A DNA stretch of 24,049 nucleotides, from the NCBI GenBank assembly GCA_000151295.1, contig GG745360.1, forward strand, positions 299,607 through 323,655, written 5' to 3'. Of this stretch, positions 1 to 10,102 are shown one piece after another. Numbering within the stretch: position 1 is the first letter of the stretch; every line of letters starts with the position of its first letter. The DNA comes from Allomyces macrogynus ATCC 38327. Lineage: Eukaryota; Blastocladiomycota; Blastocladiomycetes; Blastocladiales; Blastocladiaceae. The translations under genes and the position numbers were made by a program. Under the pieces are notes generated by a model that was given only the letters and a program-made list of their open reading frames with translations, had not been told where the DNA came from and ran no database searches.

Positions 1-2158
1 TGCATAACGCATGTTGCGCGCGCGCTTGAAGACGGCGCGCATCTCCTTGATCCCGGACGCGCGCGCCGCGTGCGGCATGTACTGGATCCAGCACATCGCG
101 AGCTTGTCCTTGGCGTTCTGGACCGCGGGGACGCGGCTGTGGCGCGGAGGACGTGCTGGGTGCTGACGCGGGTGTGTCCGCTGCCGACGGCTCGCGGTCG
201 AGCGCCTTGTCGACCTCGGCGGTCCAGTACGTGGCGAGCGTCTCGTAGACGGCCTTGCTCTTGGCCGGGTCGTCTTTGGTCTCGTGCAGGTCGGCCAGTG
301 CAAAATGGACCAGAAAACTACATGTTTCGTTGTACACCGCGATGCGAGCGGAGTGCCGAGAAGTAGGAAGTGCGCGACCGCGCGCCACCCAACCAAGAAC
401 ACCGACCAATCGTGACGGCGGAAGCGTAAAACGTACCCGAGAGTGGGAAGGGATCGACGAGAAGCGGGAGAGGAACGAGAGCAAGGAGAGCATCTTGTCA
501 ACTCACAGTCAAAAAACAATGATGAACGGGTTTGGCGACGCGGACGGGCCGGGACGGCCGGCCGACTTGGACCGCTGCTGGAACATGGCGACTACCATCA
601 CCACCGCGTGGCTCCTCCACCCGAGCAACCCGCAACAGAATGCCCGCGTATGGACGGGCTCCTTCTTGAGTGAGCGCAAACGGCAATGACAGGAACCAAA
701 AGAACAAAAACGAAAAGACTGCGCCAATCGCAAGTGACAAGTGTATCCAGATTGTTTCCAAAAAGTAATCTTGACGTTTCGAGTCGTAGCATGCCAGCAA
801 AGAGCCAGGTTGGGCAAGATGGTGGGTCGAAGAGTGGGGAAGAGGAAAATGAAGCCATTTCCAACAGCGTCGCGAGCCGAGCCAAACCGATCGAACCACG
901 CCGAACCGCGCCGCGCCGGGCCAAGAGAAGGAGAAATGCAACCCACCTTCCAGGGCACGCCTCGCACCCGGCCTTGAGAATCGCGAGTGCCTCGGTCGCC
1001 TTATTCATTGACGTGGCAACCATGGCAAACTCGTACCACAGTTCCGGGAACCGGCACAGACAGTTGATTGCCTGCCAGTAGGTCCACGAGACGCGCTGGT
1101 AGAGCGTCACCATGTCCTCGTACTTGAACGGGTTCGACTTTTCCCACGACAGCAGCTTGCGCCATTGCGCGAGCAACGCGCGCTCGTTGGGCGAAAACGT
1201 CGGTGGGGTCACGATCGGCGCCACGCGCTCGAGCGGGTCCCACAGCGATCGCAGCGTGCGGCCGGCGTTGCGCGCGGCCAGGTACGCCTGATTGCGTTCT
1301 TGGAGCAGCTTGCGGGCCTAGACGTGCACGCGAAGTCGTGGTGAGTCAAGAGCGAGATCGAGAACCACGAGAATCAGAAACAGCGGGCCCAGCGTACCTG
1401 CGGCCGACTGATCCCACTCTCAAACGTGTCCCACTCGCGCCACAACTGCTCGACATTCTGGATCGGCAACGTCACGGCGCGCTGGTAGGCGGCGCGAATC
1501 TCGTTTTGCTTTTCTTGGTGCTCGTACTCGGAATTGACCTGAATCGACTTCAAAAACGACAAGTAATCGTTCCAGACCGAGAACGAGTTGCGGTCGTGCG
1601 CGGCGTGCGAGAGCACAAAGTCGTAGGCCTGCTTGATCACACCGCGACCCTCGTGCGCGACCGCGTGCGTGCGGCGAATGTAGTTGAGGTAGACGCGGTA
1701 GACCTCAAACGACCGCACGGTGCGCAGCGCCTTTGCAAACATTTGCGGCACGCGGTCCGGACTCTTGCCCTTGACTTCGGCGTCAATCGCCATAATCCAC
1801 AGCCGGTCCTGGAAAACGGGGGAGAGTGGGTCAGCAATCTGAGTCACGGCAAGGTATCGAAAGTGACGAAATTCGTGCGACAGGGACGGACCGAGTACGG
1901 GAACTTGGCGAGCGCGCGATCAAACAGTGCGCGCCGGTCGTCGTCGCGGTCGCGCGTGCTTGGCGTGCTCAGAAACTCGTGCAGCAGCGCAAACCACGCT
2001 TCAATGTCGTACTGGTCCTCTTGCGTACGCTGGTAGAGTCGCTCCATGCGCGGCGGCAGCGGGGCCGACAGCTGCGCGAGCAGATCTTGCGGTGCGTCGC
2101 CCGTCGGGCCGTTGGCTGCGTCGGCAGCGCTGGCTGGCGTGTTTGCAGAGTCGGCCAT
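1..2158 (-). CDS. RNA14: Cleavage stimulation factor subunit 3 / Rna14 homologue (HAT-repeat protein), 3' end off window
   Basis: Scaffold of the mRNA 3'-end cleavage and polyadenylation complex (CstF-77 / Rna14), nuclear. Exons read on the minus strand: 2158-1892, 1808-1398, 1317-947, then from 317 downward. The start is ATG at 2158 (MADSANTPAS), the first codon of a frame that stays open into the HAT repeats. HAT (half-a-TPR) signatures are clear: 'ALAKFPYS' joined to 'DRLWIMAID', 'FEVYRVYLNYIRRTH', 'WNDYLSFLKSI', 'FPELWYEFAM' and 'LAMCWIQYM'. Introns 1 and 2 are 83 and 80 nt; intron 3 (946-318) is 629 nt, but the splice gives 'ACPG-SFLVHFALADLHE', which fits the family. Between about 215 and 117 the frame changes. 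Either a 97-nt intron (214-118) joins 'TYWTAE' to 'NAKDKLA', or there is a one-base error in an Ala/Pro/Ser-rich linker. About 420 of the roughly 700 residues expected are inside the window. Family call firm; the last exon boundaries are uncertain. Confidence 0.85.
318..946 (-). other. Unusually long intron (629 nt) of the Rna14/CSTF3 gene
   Basis: The donor is GTGGGT at 946 and the acceptor ATGTAG ends at 318. The flanking exons join in phase 2 and give a continuous HAT repeat, so no further exon is needed inside. All other confidently placed introns in the window are under about 100 nt. Open frames on both strands cross it, but none resembles a known protein, and I found no box C/D or tRNA signature on the sense strand. 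Nothing else is recognisable in it. Confidence 0.7.
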
Positions 2159-2813
2159 GCTGATATTGGTGCGCTTGAAAGTCGGGCAACGGATTTGGGC
2201 CGTGTCGCGAGCTGGAGCGCGGGCGGCGGGCGCGGGGCGCGCAGTGCGGCGTGTTGGGACAAGTTGGCGCCGTCGTGGGCGTCGCGATCGTGGTCGCGCG
2301 TGGTCGCCTCCGTCGGCGAGAGGCCGGAGAGAGAGAAAGGGGGAGAGGGCCAGGCTTTGCGGTGCACGACGACGACGTCGAAGTCGTTTCGTCCCTTCCT
2401 CTATGCCACGCGCCAACACGTGCTACGTCCAAGTCAAACCGACAACCTAACCTCATACCATTGACAGCTCAAAGGCGAGGCACAACATTCTTCCTTGCCA
2501 AAGAAACCTCACCCACTTGCGCACGAAATCATGGCTTGCGCACACGCTTGGTTCCACGCTGATCGCGCCCGCCCGTCAAGGATGGTCGAGCAAGCCCGCC
2601 AGCTGGCATCGACGGTGCGGCACCTCGCGATGAAGGTGACGGCGCGACGCTCCGTTACAGAAGTGCCGGCGCGGCCGCATCTCAAGGTGGAGGTGGTGGA
2701 GCGACCGCATCCTACGGCGGCGATAGGGCCAGCGGCGGCGTAACGGCTGCGGGTGAAGGTTGACGATTCAATATATATTTACGATATCAGCAAACCTACA
2801 CCGACTTGAGCCA
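2159..2813. other. Intergenic region between the Rna14 start and the SF3A1 stop
   Basis: This holds the 5' flank of the Rna14 gene and the 3' flank of SF3A1, both on the minus strand. An AT-rich patch at about 2768-2780 (AATATATATTTA on the plus strand) lies just past the SF3A1 stop and may be part of its polyadenylation region. On the plus strand a short frame at 2582-2743 (starting MVEQARQLAS) and an overlapping Gly-rich frame ending near 2760 look mildly protein-like. Neither is recognisable or has a clear gene structure, so I do not call a gene. Confidence 0.5.
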
Positions 2814-5026
2814 TCAAGATCCGCGCGTGCGCTTGGCTTCGCGCTCGGCGCTCCCGTCGTCCGGGTACGGCCGCGTCAGCTTGCCGCCCGGCGGCGGCGG
2901 GGGCGGCACGGCCCCCCTGGGCGGTGGAGGCGGAGCGACCATACCGCGCGGCGGTGGCGGCGGGACCTTGACGCCCACGGGCGCCATGGGCGGCCGAGGC
3001 GCGTCGCTCAGCGACGACGGCATACTACCCGGCAATGGCGCGCGCGGGCGCGGGTACATTTGCGCCTCGTCATCGGTCATTTCGATGAGCCCCTTGGACT
3101 TGTGAATCGCGGCAATCTGCTCGTCGATCGGCGCAATTTCCTTGATCTTGGCCGTGGCCGTCGTGATCGACGCCGTGTGCCCGTCCCAAATGACCCGGTT
3201 CTTGGCGAGCTGCCGCTGCCGCTCCGCGTCGTCCTCAAGCTTCTTCTGCAAGTCGGCTTCGTCGGTTCCAAGTCGGTACTCCTTGAACGCCTGCAGCGTC
3301 GAGACGACTTGCGTGCCGGACATGACCAGGTTGGTTTCGCGCCGCGCCGCGGCCGCGGCCTCGCGCTGCTCGCGCCACTTCGGGTCGAGCAGCTCGATGC
3401 GCATGTGCTCCTCCATTTGCGAGTCCGGGATCGCGAGACCACACCGCTCGCAGATCGACGTGGGTTCGGCCGTCGTGGCCACCTTGCGCGGGACCACCGT
3501 GTCGCGAATCTTCATCGGGCCAAGGACCGGCACGGGCACGGCCGTGACGGGCTTGACTGCGGTCGGCGCGGGCGCGGGCACAGCTGGGGCGGTCGGGGCC
3601 GGCTTGACGGTGGCGACTGCCGCGGGGGCCGCGTCGTCCTCGTCCATGTCCATATCCATGTCCATGTCCTCCTCACCCATGTCCATATCTTGCTCTTCCT
3701 ACAGATGGTAAGATGAACGAGTGAGGTGTGCGGTGTGCGAAGTGCAAAGCCAGGAAGTCGAGATCACGAACCTCTTCTTCGGGAGGAGCAGTCGGAACAG
3801 GCGCTGCCGCAGCTGGTGGCGCATACGCCGGCACCGGCGCGGCCGCCGCCGATAAGCCGAGACGCTTACGCTTGAGCGCGACGGCCTCGCTCTGCAGCGC
3901 GAGCAGCGACGTCGGTGCCGGCAGATCCGCATCCACGTCGGCATCCGTAAACATGAGCGTTTCCACGACGACAAAGTCTTGCCAGTCGATGGCGGCAAAC
4001 GCCATGCGTTCGGCCTCCATCTCCTCCTTTTCCTTTTGCAGGTGCGCCGCTTTCCCACCGAGCAAACGTGGCGCGCTTGCGCATGTTCTGTAATGCCGGG
4101 TAGGGCATGCGTGCGTGCTCGCGAAGTGCAGCGACGAGCGGCGGCGGCGGCAAGAGTACCTTGATGTACTGCTCGACGAGCCGCGTGAAGAAGCCAAAGA
4201 GCGGGTGCGACGGCTTGAGGAAATCGAATTGCGGGTTGCGCGCCTCACGCTGCGCGAGGTCGGTCATGAACGTGCGCCCGTTGCGCGCGACGAATTGCGC
4301 GGTCAGCTTGATCACGTCGCTAAGTGGGTGGAAAGGGGCGGGTTGCATGAGTGTTGATCGATTATGGACGCCGTTTGCGAGTGAGCGATCGTACAGGTCC
4401 TGCGCTGCCATGGGCGGTACATCGAGAAGGAACTCGAAGATGGGCGGCTGCTCCGGCACCTCGGGCTCGGCCGGAGCGGGAGGCTAGGTCGAGAAAGACG
4501 TGATTTTAACCATCGTCCTCAAAAGAGTTCTAATGACGACGAACCTGGGCAGGAACTTGCTCGGCCACATCTTGACCAGCGGGAGCGGCACCAAGGGTAG
4601 CTAATCGAGCAAGAGGGTCAGTCTGGGGTTCTGGGCGCTCATCAAAGCACTTAACACCGAGCGTACCACGCCCCTCCTGGAACTCGACGAGCTTCCACTG
4701 GTAGTACGTGTGGTACGGGTCGCTCGGGTTCAAAAAGCAAAACTTGGGGTTATTAACTTCCTTTTCGCGGATCTTGCCCTCGAACTGGGGCCCGTTGCGT
4801 GCGACAAAGTTGGCCGTCTTGTCGACAATGTCTATTATTTGACATGCGATCATCAGGTTCATGGGTTCGTGTGTGAACAACTGGATTGCGACGTTGCTGG
4901 CCACATACTGCGAATCTCGGGAGGCGGAATGATCACATTGTCGGGGACTTTGCTCGGTGCCGAGGGCGTATCGACGCGCATGGCATTTTCTGCGGGCAGT
5001 TGCGCAGCGGTATCGGGTGGTGACAT
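2814..5026 (-). CDS. SF3A1: Splicing factor 3A subunit 1 (SF3a120 / Prp21)
   Basis: Component of the SF3a complex of the U2 snRNP, nuclear. Exons (minus): 5026-4909, 4831-4667, 4600-4545, 4483-4395, 4319-3772, 3698-2814. The predicted protein is about 619 aa. SURP1 begins 'PPPEIRNIVDKTANFVARNG' at about residue 35, followed by 'NPSDPYHTYYQWK'. SURP2 is 'DLDVIKLTAQFVARNG' with 'FDFLKPSHPLFGFFTRLVEQY'. Next come the SF3a60-binding region 'AIDWQDFVVVETL', an acidic (DM)n stretch, 'MEEHMRIELLDPKWREQ' at about residues 421-437, 'VIWDGHT', 'IAAIHKSKGL', and a Pro-rich tail. The C-terminal ubiquitin-like domain of animal SF3A1 is absent and the protein stops after 'AKRTRGS'. Introns are 61-77 nt; the one at 4666-4601 is 66 nt and does not break the frame, so it is less certain. 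The frame shifts by one base in TTTCCC at 4051-4056, between 'FARWE' and 'KAAHLQKEKEEME'; removing one base restores phase throughout. Start chosen at the first ATG, MSPPDTAAQL. It is divergent from the kanadaptin gene. Confidence 0.95.
3643..3689. repeat. Imperfect hexanucleotide repeat (tccatg)n inside SF3A1
   Basis: Degenerate tccatg/tccata units on the plus strand encode alternating Asp-Met (DMDMDM) on the minus strand, next to an acidic cluster. The run lies at the start of the last SF3A1 exon, in a linker between conserved regions, where length variation would be tolerated. Confidence 0.7.
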
Positions 5027-5237
5027 TGCGGAATGCGACGTGCTTGACGACGACGGCGGTGTGAGCAGGAGCTAAACCTGGTGCTCCATGACGATTTCGT
5101 CGGAGCACGTGCGAGTGAATCTAACATTACCACGTCGCTGATCAGCTCGTTTCGACAGCACCAAATCGTCAACGGCACAATACGCGCTCGCTGTAAAATC
5201 AACGTAGGCAACCCGCTGCAATTTATATCAACCGACC
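5027..5237. promoter_or_regulatory. Shared divergent promoter of SF3A1 and kanadaptin genes
   Basis: Only 211 bp separate the start codons of two divergent genes, so both 5' leaders and core promoters must lie here. The segment is less GC-rich than the flanking coding DNA. No clear TATA box is visible. Inference from gene layout; no transcription start can be read from the sequence. Confidence 0.6.
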
Positions 5238-7025
5238 ATGAGCGACGACAGCGGTTTCAAGAAGCCCTCGGCGCGCCCATCGTCCAGCGGAGCAGTGCCC
5301 GCCGACGCTCCACCACTGCCGTACAACCCGCCGACCTGGTCCTCGATCCCGACCGAGCCATGGAAATTCGAGGTTCTCAAGAATGGAGTGATTGTGCAAG
5401 AAATCGCGTACCCGGAGACCAAGCCGTTTCTGACGGTTGGGCGGCTGCCGACGTGCGATGTGGACCTCGAGCATCCAGTATGGCCTTGGTTTCTCGTTGA
5501 TTCGCTGGCATGCTTCGAAATGGTCGCGCAGCTAACCATCTTGTCGACCTGCTAGTCAATCAGTCGCTACCACGCCGTGCTGCAGTCTTCCAACCAGAAC
5601 GAGCTGTTCCTGTTTGACCTGTCGACGCACGGGACCACGCTCAATAAGAAACTCGTTCCGTCACGCCAGCATGTTCGTGTCCGAAGCGGAGGTACGGCAA
5701 AGTAGCCCCGCAACCCGGATTTTGCGACGCGACTGGGTTGCTGATGCAACCCACCTCCCTAGATATGATCCCGATTCGGCGCAAGCTCGCGACTGTTCAT
5801 CGTTCACGGCCCACGACACGATGAGGAGCAACTCGAGCGCGAAAACGCGGCTCACGAGCAGCTCGCGCGGCACCGACAGCAACATCGACCACAACCAACC
5901 CGTGAGGCCGAGGATGAGGAGCCGCTCGCCGTCTCGTGGGGCTTTGGCGAGGACGCTGTCGAGACCCCGCTCGACGGCGCCGTGCTCGAGGACGACGAGG
6001 GGACCATCGCGCCGCCCGCTAATGCCTCGTATCTCAAGGACCCGCGCAAAACTCTGACCGAGTGGCTAGATGCGCGGGGTCTCAACCTCGCGTTTGACCA
6101 CGCCGAGCAAGGATCCGGCCGCGACCGCGAGTACATGGCGCGGCTCGAAGTGTCGCTGGAATCCGAGGGCGCCGCGGGCATGGTCGTCGGGACCGGGAAC
6201 GGGCCGCGCAAGCGCGATGCCGAGCGCGCGGCGATTATCCAGGTGCTCGCCAAGCTCGACCGGATGGGGTATCTGGGCGGGTCGCGCGCGAATTTGCAGC
6301 AGCAGCGCATGCGCGAGCTCATGGGCGACGTCGATGACGGCGACGACGACGAGTTTTTCGACCGCACGGGCGGCATGAGCAAGAAGGGTCGAGGGGAGCC
6401 GGCGCAGACCAAGAAAACGGTGGAGACGTACGAGTCGCTGCTCGACAAAAAGACGGCCTTGACCGACGATCGTGCCAAGCTGGACGACGAGATTGCGGCG
6501 CTCGAAAGGAGCGCGTCGGGCACCGGGGATGATGATGAAGATGAGCTCGACCAGTTTATGCACCAGCTCGACCAAGACCAGCAGCGCGACAAGATCCGTG
6601 CTCTCCAAAAACAGCGCGACGAGCTGGATCGCGAGCTCGCACGCGTCGACCAGCTGCTGGTTGTTGCCGCGCCCACGCAACTCACATTGTCGGCGCCCAA
6701 CCGCGCAACGTTGCCGGGCAAGTTTCGATCCGCCGCTGCGATGCCATCATCTTCCGCCTCGCCATCTACAAGGAGCCCAATGCCTGGTCCCAAGCGCCCC
6801 ACGGAAGAGCCGGAATCGAGGCCCGAACCCAAGAAACGCAGGGTCGGGCCCGCTGTTGGACCGACGCGGCCTCCAGCCGCAGCGCTGGCACCGTTTGCAT
6901 CGGCTGTCGCAGATGCGGCGGGTGAAGGGGTGGGAGAAGAAGAGGAAACAGATGTTGTGTGGGTGCCACCAGCAAACCAGCGTGGTGACGGTTGGACTGC
7001 GCTCAACGACAAGTATGGTTATTGA
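5238..7025 (+). CDS. SLC4A1AP: Kanadaptin homologue (FHA domain and dsRNA-binding-like domain, nuclear)
   Basis: Homologue of kanadaptin (SLC4A1AP), a largely nuclear protein with an FHA phosphopeptide-binding domain. Exons: 5238-5477, 5556-5691, 5763-7025; introns 78 and 71 nt; about 545 aa against 740-800 in animals. FHA motifs: 'LTVGRLPTCDVDLEHP', then across intron 1 'SISRYHAVLQSS', 'LFDLSTHGTTLNKK', and 'RFGASSRLFIVHGP'. Next come 'ASYLKDPRKTLTEWLD', a DSRM-like segment (about residues 225-285, 'RKRDAERAAIIQVLAKLDRM'), an acidic stretch before 'EFFDRTGGMSKKG', a coiled coil (about residues 320-400), and the diagnostic C-terminus 'VWVPPANQRGDGWTALN' ending DKYGY. The frame breaks by one base in CCC at 5770-5772 ('SGDMI' to 'RFGASS'); dropping one C restores the family sequence. 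Start chosen at the ATG giving MSDDSGFKKP, with good context (gaccATGA). Confidence 0.95.
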
Positions 7026-8139
7026 TAAATATGTCAATGTGATGTTCTTGATGCGGGTTCTTTGCGGCAACAGCCGTGAGCGCGATGATGTGAGGGACCT
7101 GCGAACATTGTCATAGCATGGACTCCAGAACTCGGATATTGCCATCAACATGGCAACAACAGCGATCAATCGCTGACGCATCCTTCAGAGCTTATCACCA
7201 CTGCTAGAATGCGCCTGTATTTTCTATCGAGTTTTTAGGTGTTTCAACCGATTGGAGAAGGAAAATTGTGCCATTGATCAGCCGATGCAACTGCACATTT
7301 GGTCGCGACGTTGCAGTGCTTGTCACTCGGAACGCTTCATCGAGCCGCCAAAGTGTGGAATTAGCATCGCCGAGCGTGTGGAATGAGCAACAAAACACAT
7401 GATGCCCTGGTTCTGTTGGTGTTTGAATTGTATGGTCTGGCCTGGGCAAACGAGCTTTCTTCATCCCTGCCCCACTGACACTCTGGCCATGTCAGAAGGA
7501 AGTGTCAGTGGGTGGTCGTACGAAGATCCAACGAGACAAATCGTGACAGCAGAGATAGCTACAATTTTCGGCTGAGTGTGCGAGGTCGTTTCGGTTGTTC
7601 AATGTGTTTGGGTGGGAGTGAGGGCAGTAACATGAACATGGAGGATGATCGATGACACACGGATGCGTTCCATACGCTTACATGTAATGCGTTTTGGGAT
7701 CCACACAACAAGCAGGGACCAAGGAGCAAGCGTGAGCAGTGCGCCAGCAGGAACGAACTGGGAGAAGACTCGGAGATCAAGTATCCTGGCGCCTGTGGCC
7801 ACCATGCGCATGATATTTGTGGTTTGCTTTACGGCCCGACCTGAACATTATACCGACGGCAGCTGACTGCTGGCATTCTTTTCGTCATCCTCCACCGCCG
7901 CGCTTGTCCAAACCGGTGCTTGCCCTCCACGAGGAAATGCATGGAGCTAGCAGAGGGAAGAGGCGGAGATGAGCTGCCTTATCTCACCAAGTCATCAACC
8001 TGTCACGGCCATCTCTTCGTGCTGGCCAGTTCCAACTGCACACACGACGCAGGTTCATGGACGTGGTCGACGACCCAAGATCTTGTGGAAAGAGAGGAGC
8101 AACAACTCGGCGCAGATCGACGCTCAGAAATCACGACGC
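7026..8139. other. Intergenic region, 1.1 kb, no gene seen
   Basis: Lies between the kanadaptin stop and the glucosidase II beta start, so it must hold the 3' flank of one gene and the promoter of the other. It is noticeably less GC-rich than the coding parts. Open frames on both strands are short and unlike any protein I recognise. A perfect inverted repeat is listed separately. I see no tRNA, mobile element or tandem array. Confidence 0.6.
7471..7512. repeat. Perfect 12-bp inverted repeat with 18-nt spacer
   Basis: The arms CCCACTGACACT (7471-7482) and AGTGTCAGTGGG (7501-7512) are exact reverse complements. The spacer itself carries a further TGTCA. As RNA from either strand this would form a 12-bp stem. 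It sits about 450 bp past the kanadaptin stop and 630 bp before the next start. It could be a transcript-end hairpin, a binding site for a dimeric factor, or a decayed repeat end; no target duplication or transposase is visible. Confidence 0.75.
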
Positions 8140-9985
8140 ATGATGGTGCCCGAACCTGCACCCATCGCCATCTTCTGTGACCAGCGTCGATCGGTTCGCG
8201 ACACCAATGGCGCTCGCACTGGTGCTCGTCAAGCTTCCGGCGTTTCCGTGACCGTAATCCTGCTCGCCGTTGCCGCGCTCACCGCGACCGCGGTGGCCGC
8301 CGCGGATGCCACGTCGGGGAAAGTAGCCACGAGTCTGCGAGGGGTGGCGAAGTCGAGTCCGTTTCGATTTCCGCGACATCGATCCCTTTGCGCTTTGCTC
8401 ACCACGAATTTCACTTGGTGGCAAAAGAGCTGGACCTGTACAGGCCGCGCACCGATGGCCAATGGACGTGTCTCGACGCGTCTAAGGCGATCCCGTTTGC
8501 CGCCGTCAACGACGATTATTGCGACTGCCCTGACGGCAGCGACGAGCCTGGTACGCGAAGCTCGATGGTGTAAAGTTTTTATGGCGTTTCTGACGTTTCC
8601 CGCGACACAGGCACGGCCGCGTGTAACAACGGCCGATTCCATTGCGCGAACGTTGGCCATCGACCGGTCGACATTCCGAGCTCGCGCATCAACGACGGCG
8701 TGTGCGGTACGTTAGATGCGCTCTCTTTCCTCGAACCCGATTAATTTCGACCACGCTCTGATCTCGCTGTCGTGCCCAGAACCCGAGTGCTGTGACGGGT
8801 CCGACGAGTACAATGGCAAGATTACGTGCCCGAACACATGCGCGGAAACCGGTGCGGCCTGGCGCAAGCAGCAGGAGGATGCCGCGCGCAAGCTCGCCGA
8901 GGTACGGCAACCGCTCGCCGTATTTGCGTTATTCCTCCATGATCTGACGCGTTCGGCGTGCAGGGGCTGCGCAAGAAGGAAGAGTACCGCCAGCGCGCCA
9001 TCAAGGGCAAGGCGCAGGCCGAGCAGGACATGGCGATGGTCGAGATCAAGCTGCGTGCCATCGAGTCGGAACTGACGGCGTTGCGCGCTGCGCGGGATAC
9101 GGCTGAGACGGACGAGCGCGCTGCTCAGGATCGTGCGAATGCCGGAGTGCGTCGGTTTCACCGGCTGGCGTCTCACACGGCTGGGGATTGCAGCTAACGA
9201 TTTGATTTTGTGAATAGCCGTCCTCGACTGAATCGACCGAGTCTGCCGACTCGACGAGTACTGCGACCGCGACCGAGTCGCCCGTTCCTGGTACGCACAA
9301 AGTTTGGTCGTGTCGTTGTTCTCCACCCGGTCTTACTTTCCAAAATTGTGGCGTGTTTCCAGATTCGTGGTTCGACAAGGTCAAGGCCAAGATTGTCGAC
9401 CTGGTCGTGCCTAAGCGCACGCCGCTGGATATGGCCAAAAAGGGTCCGTCTGCACATCTATCTCTTCTCCCTCTCCAGCTCAATTCAACTGCTGACCTCT
9501 TCCTCTCCATACTAGCCGCAGACGACGCGCGCCAAAAAGTGTGGGACGCCGAATCCAAGCAGCGCGACCTCGAGACCCAAAAGTCCGACCTGCGCGCGAA
9601 ACTCGAGACGGACGTGGGCTCTGAGCCCGCCTACGGCGCGCTCGTCGGCCAGTGCTTCACCATGACGACGGCCGAGTACACGTACGAACTGTGCCCGTTC
9701 CGGCACGCCGAGCAGCGCAACTCTGCGGGTTACGGCGCGACGCGGCTTGGGACCTGGGGTAAGTGGACCGACGATGGCCAGTGGTCGCTGACGAACGGCC
9801 AGTACTGCTGGAACGGGCCGGACCGCAGCGTCAAGGTCGCGCTCGAGTGTGGCGTCGAGGACGCGCTCGTGGAGATTGCTGAGCCGAACAAGTGCGAGTA
9901 CACGATGCGGTTCACGACGCCCGCGGCGTGCGTCGAGAATGAAGGGGGCAAGGCAGTGAAGGGCGGCGCGCACGACGAGTTGTGA
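8140..9985 (+). CDS. PRKCSH: Glucosidase II subunit beta (PRKCSH), ER-resident
   Basis: Non-catalytic subunit of ER glucosidase II, which trims glucose from N-glycans; the beta subunit retains and guides the catalytic alpha subunit. Eight exons: 8140-8356, 8428-8550, 8611-8706, 8780-8901, 8964-9146, 9218-9290, 9363-9443, 9516-9985. Introns are 60-73 nt, all in phase, giving about 454 aa with no frame break. Order: hydrophobic signal core '[20 protein letters not shown]'; 'LRGVA'; two LDLa-type modules ('[15 protein letters not shown]' and '[11 protein letters not shown]'); coiled coil ('[10 protein letters not shown]' onward); Ser/Thr-rich linker; second helix; C-terminal MRH domain ('[13 protein letters not shown]', 'LGTWGKW', '[13 protein letters not shown]'); ER-retrieval HDEL end. 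The first intron (GTCCGT donor) is the least certain. The in-frame start gives a long n-region before the signal core; ATG at 8207 ([10 protein letters not shown]) would be a better signal start but needs a one-base correction. The 72-nt intron 9444-9515 leaves the frame open. Confidence 0.95.
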
Positions 9986-10102
9986 TTGTGTGGATGCATC
10001 GCGCACAACGGAGCAGCACAAATCTTGAAATATTCTTTTGCGCTGCTTTCCTTAACAAAACTTCGCGTCGCCCACCGCAACGGATGGCTCTGTCTTTCCA
10101 AT

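Noticed and set aside
515..530. A box C-like ATGATGA on the plus strand inside the long Rna14 intron
   Set aside because: It is antisense to the intron and no box D lies at a fitting distance.
860..900. A T-loop-like GGTTCGATC on the minus strand suggesting a tRNA
   Set aside because: The flanking bases do not pair as a T-stem and no acceptor or D-arm fits.
2760..3716. A 318-codon Arg/His-rich open frame on the plus strand
   Set aside because: Shadow of the SF3A1 last exon; no conserved features.
5852..7012. A 386-codon Ser-rich open frame on the minus strand
   Set aside because: It is the antisense shadow of the kanadaptin last exon, produced by GC-rich codon bias.
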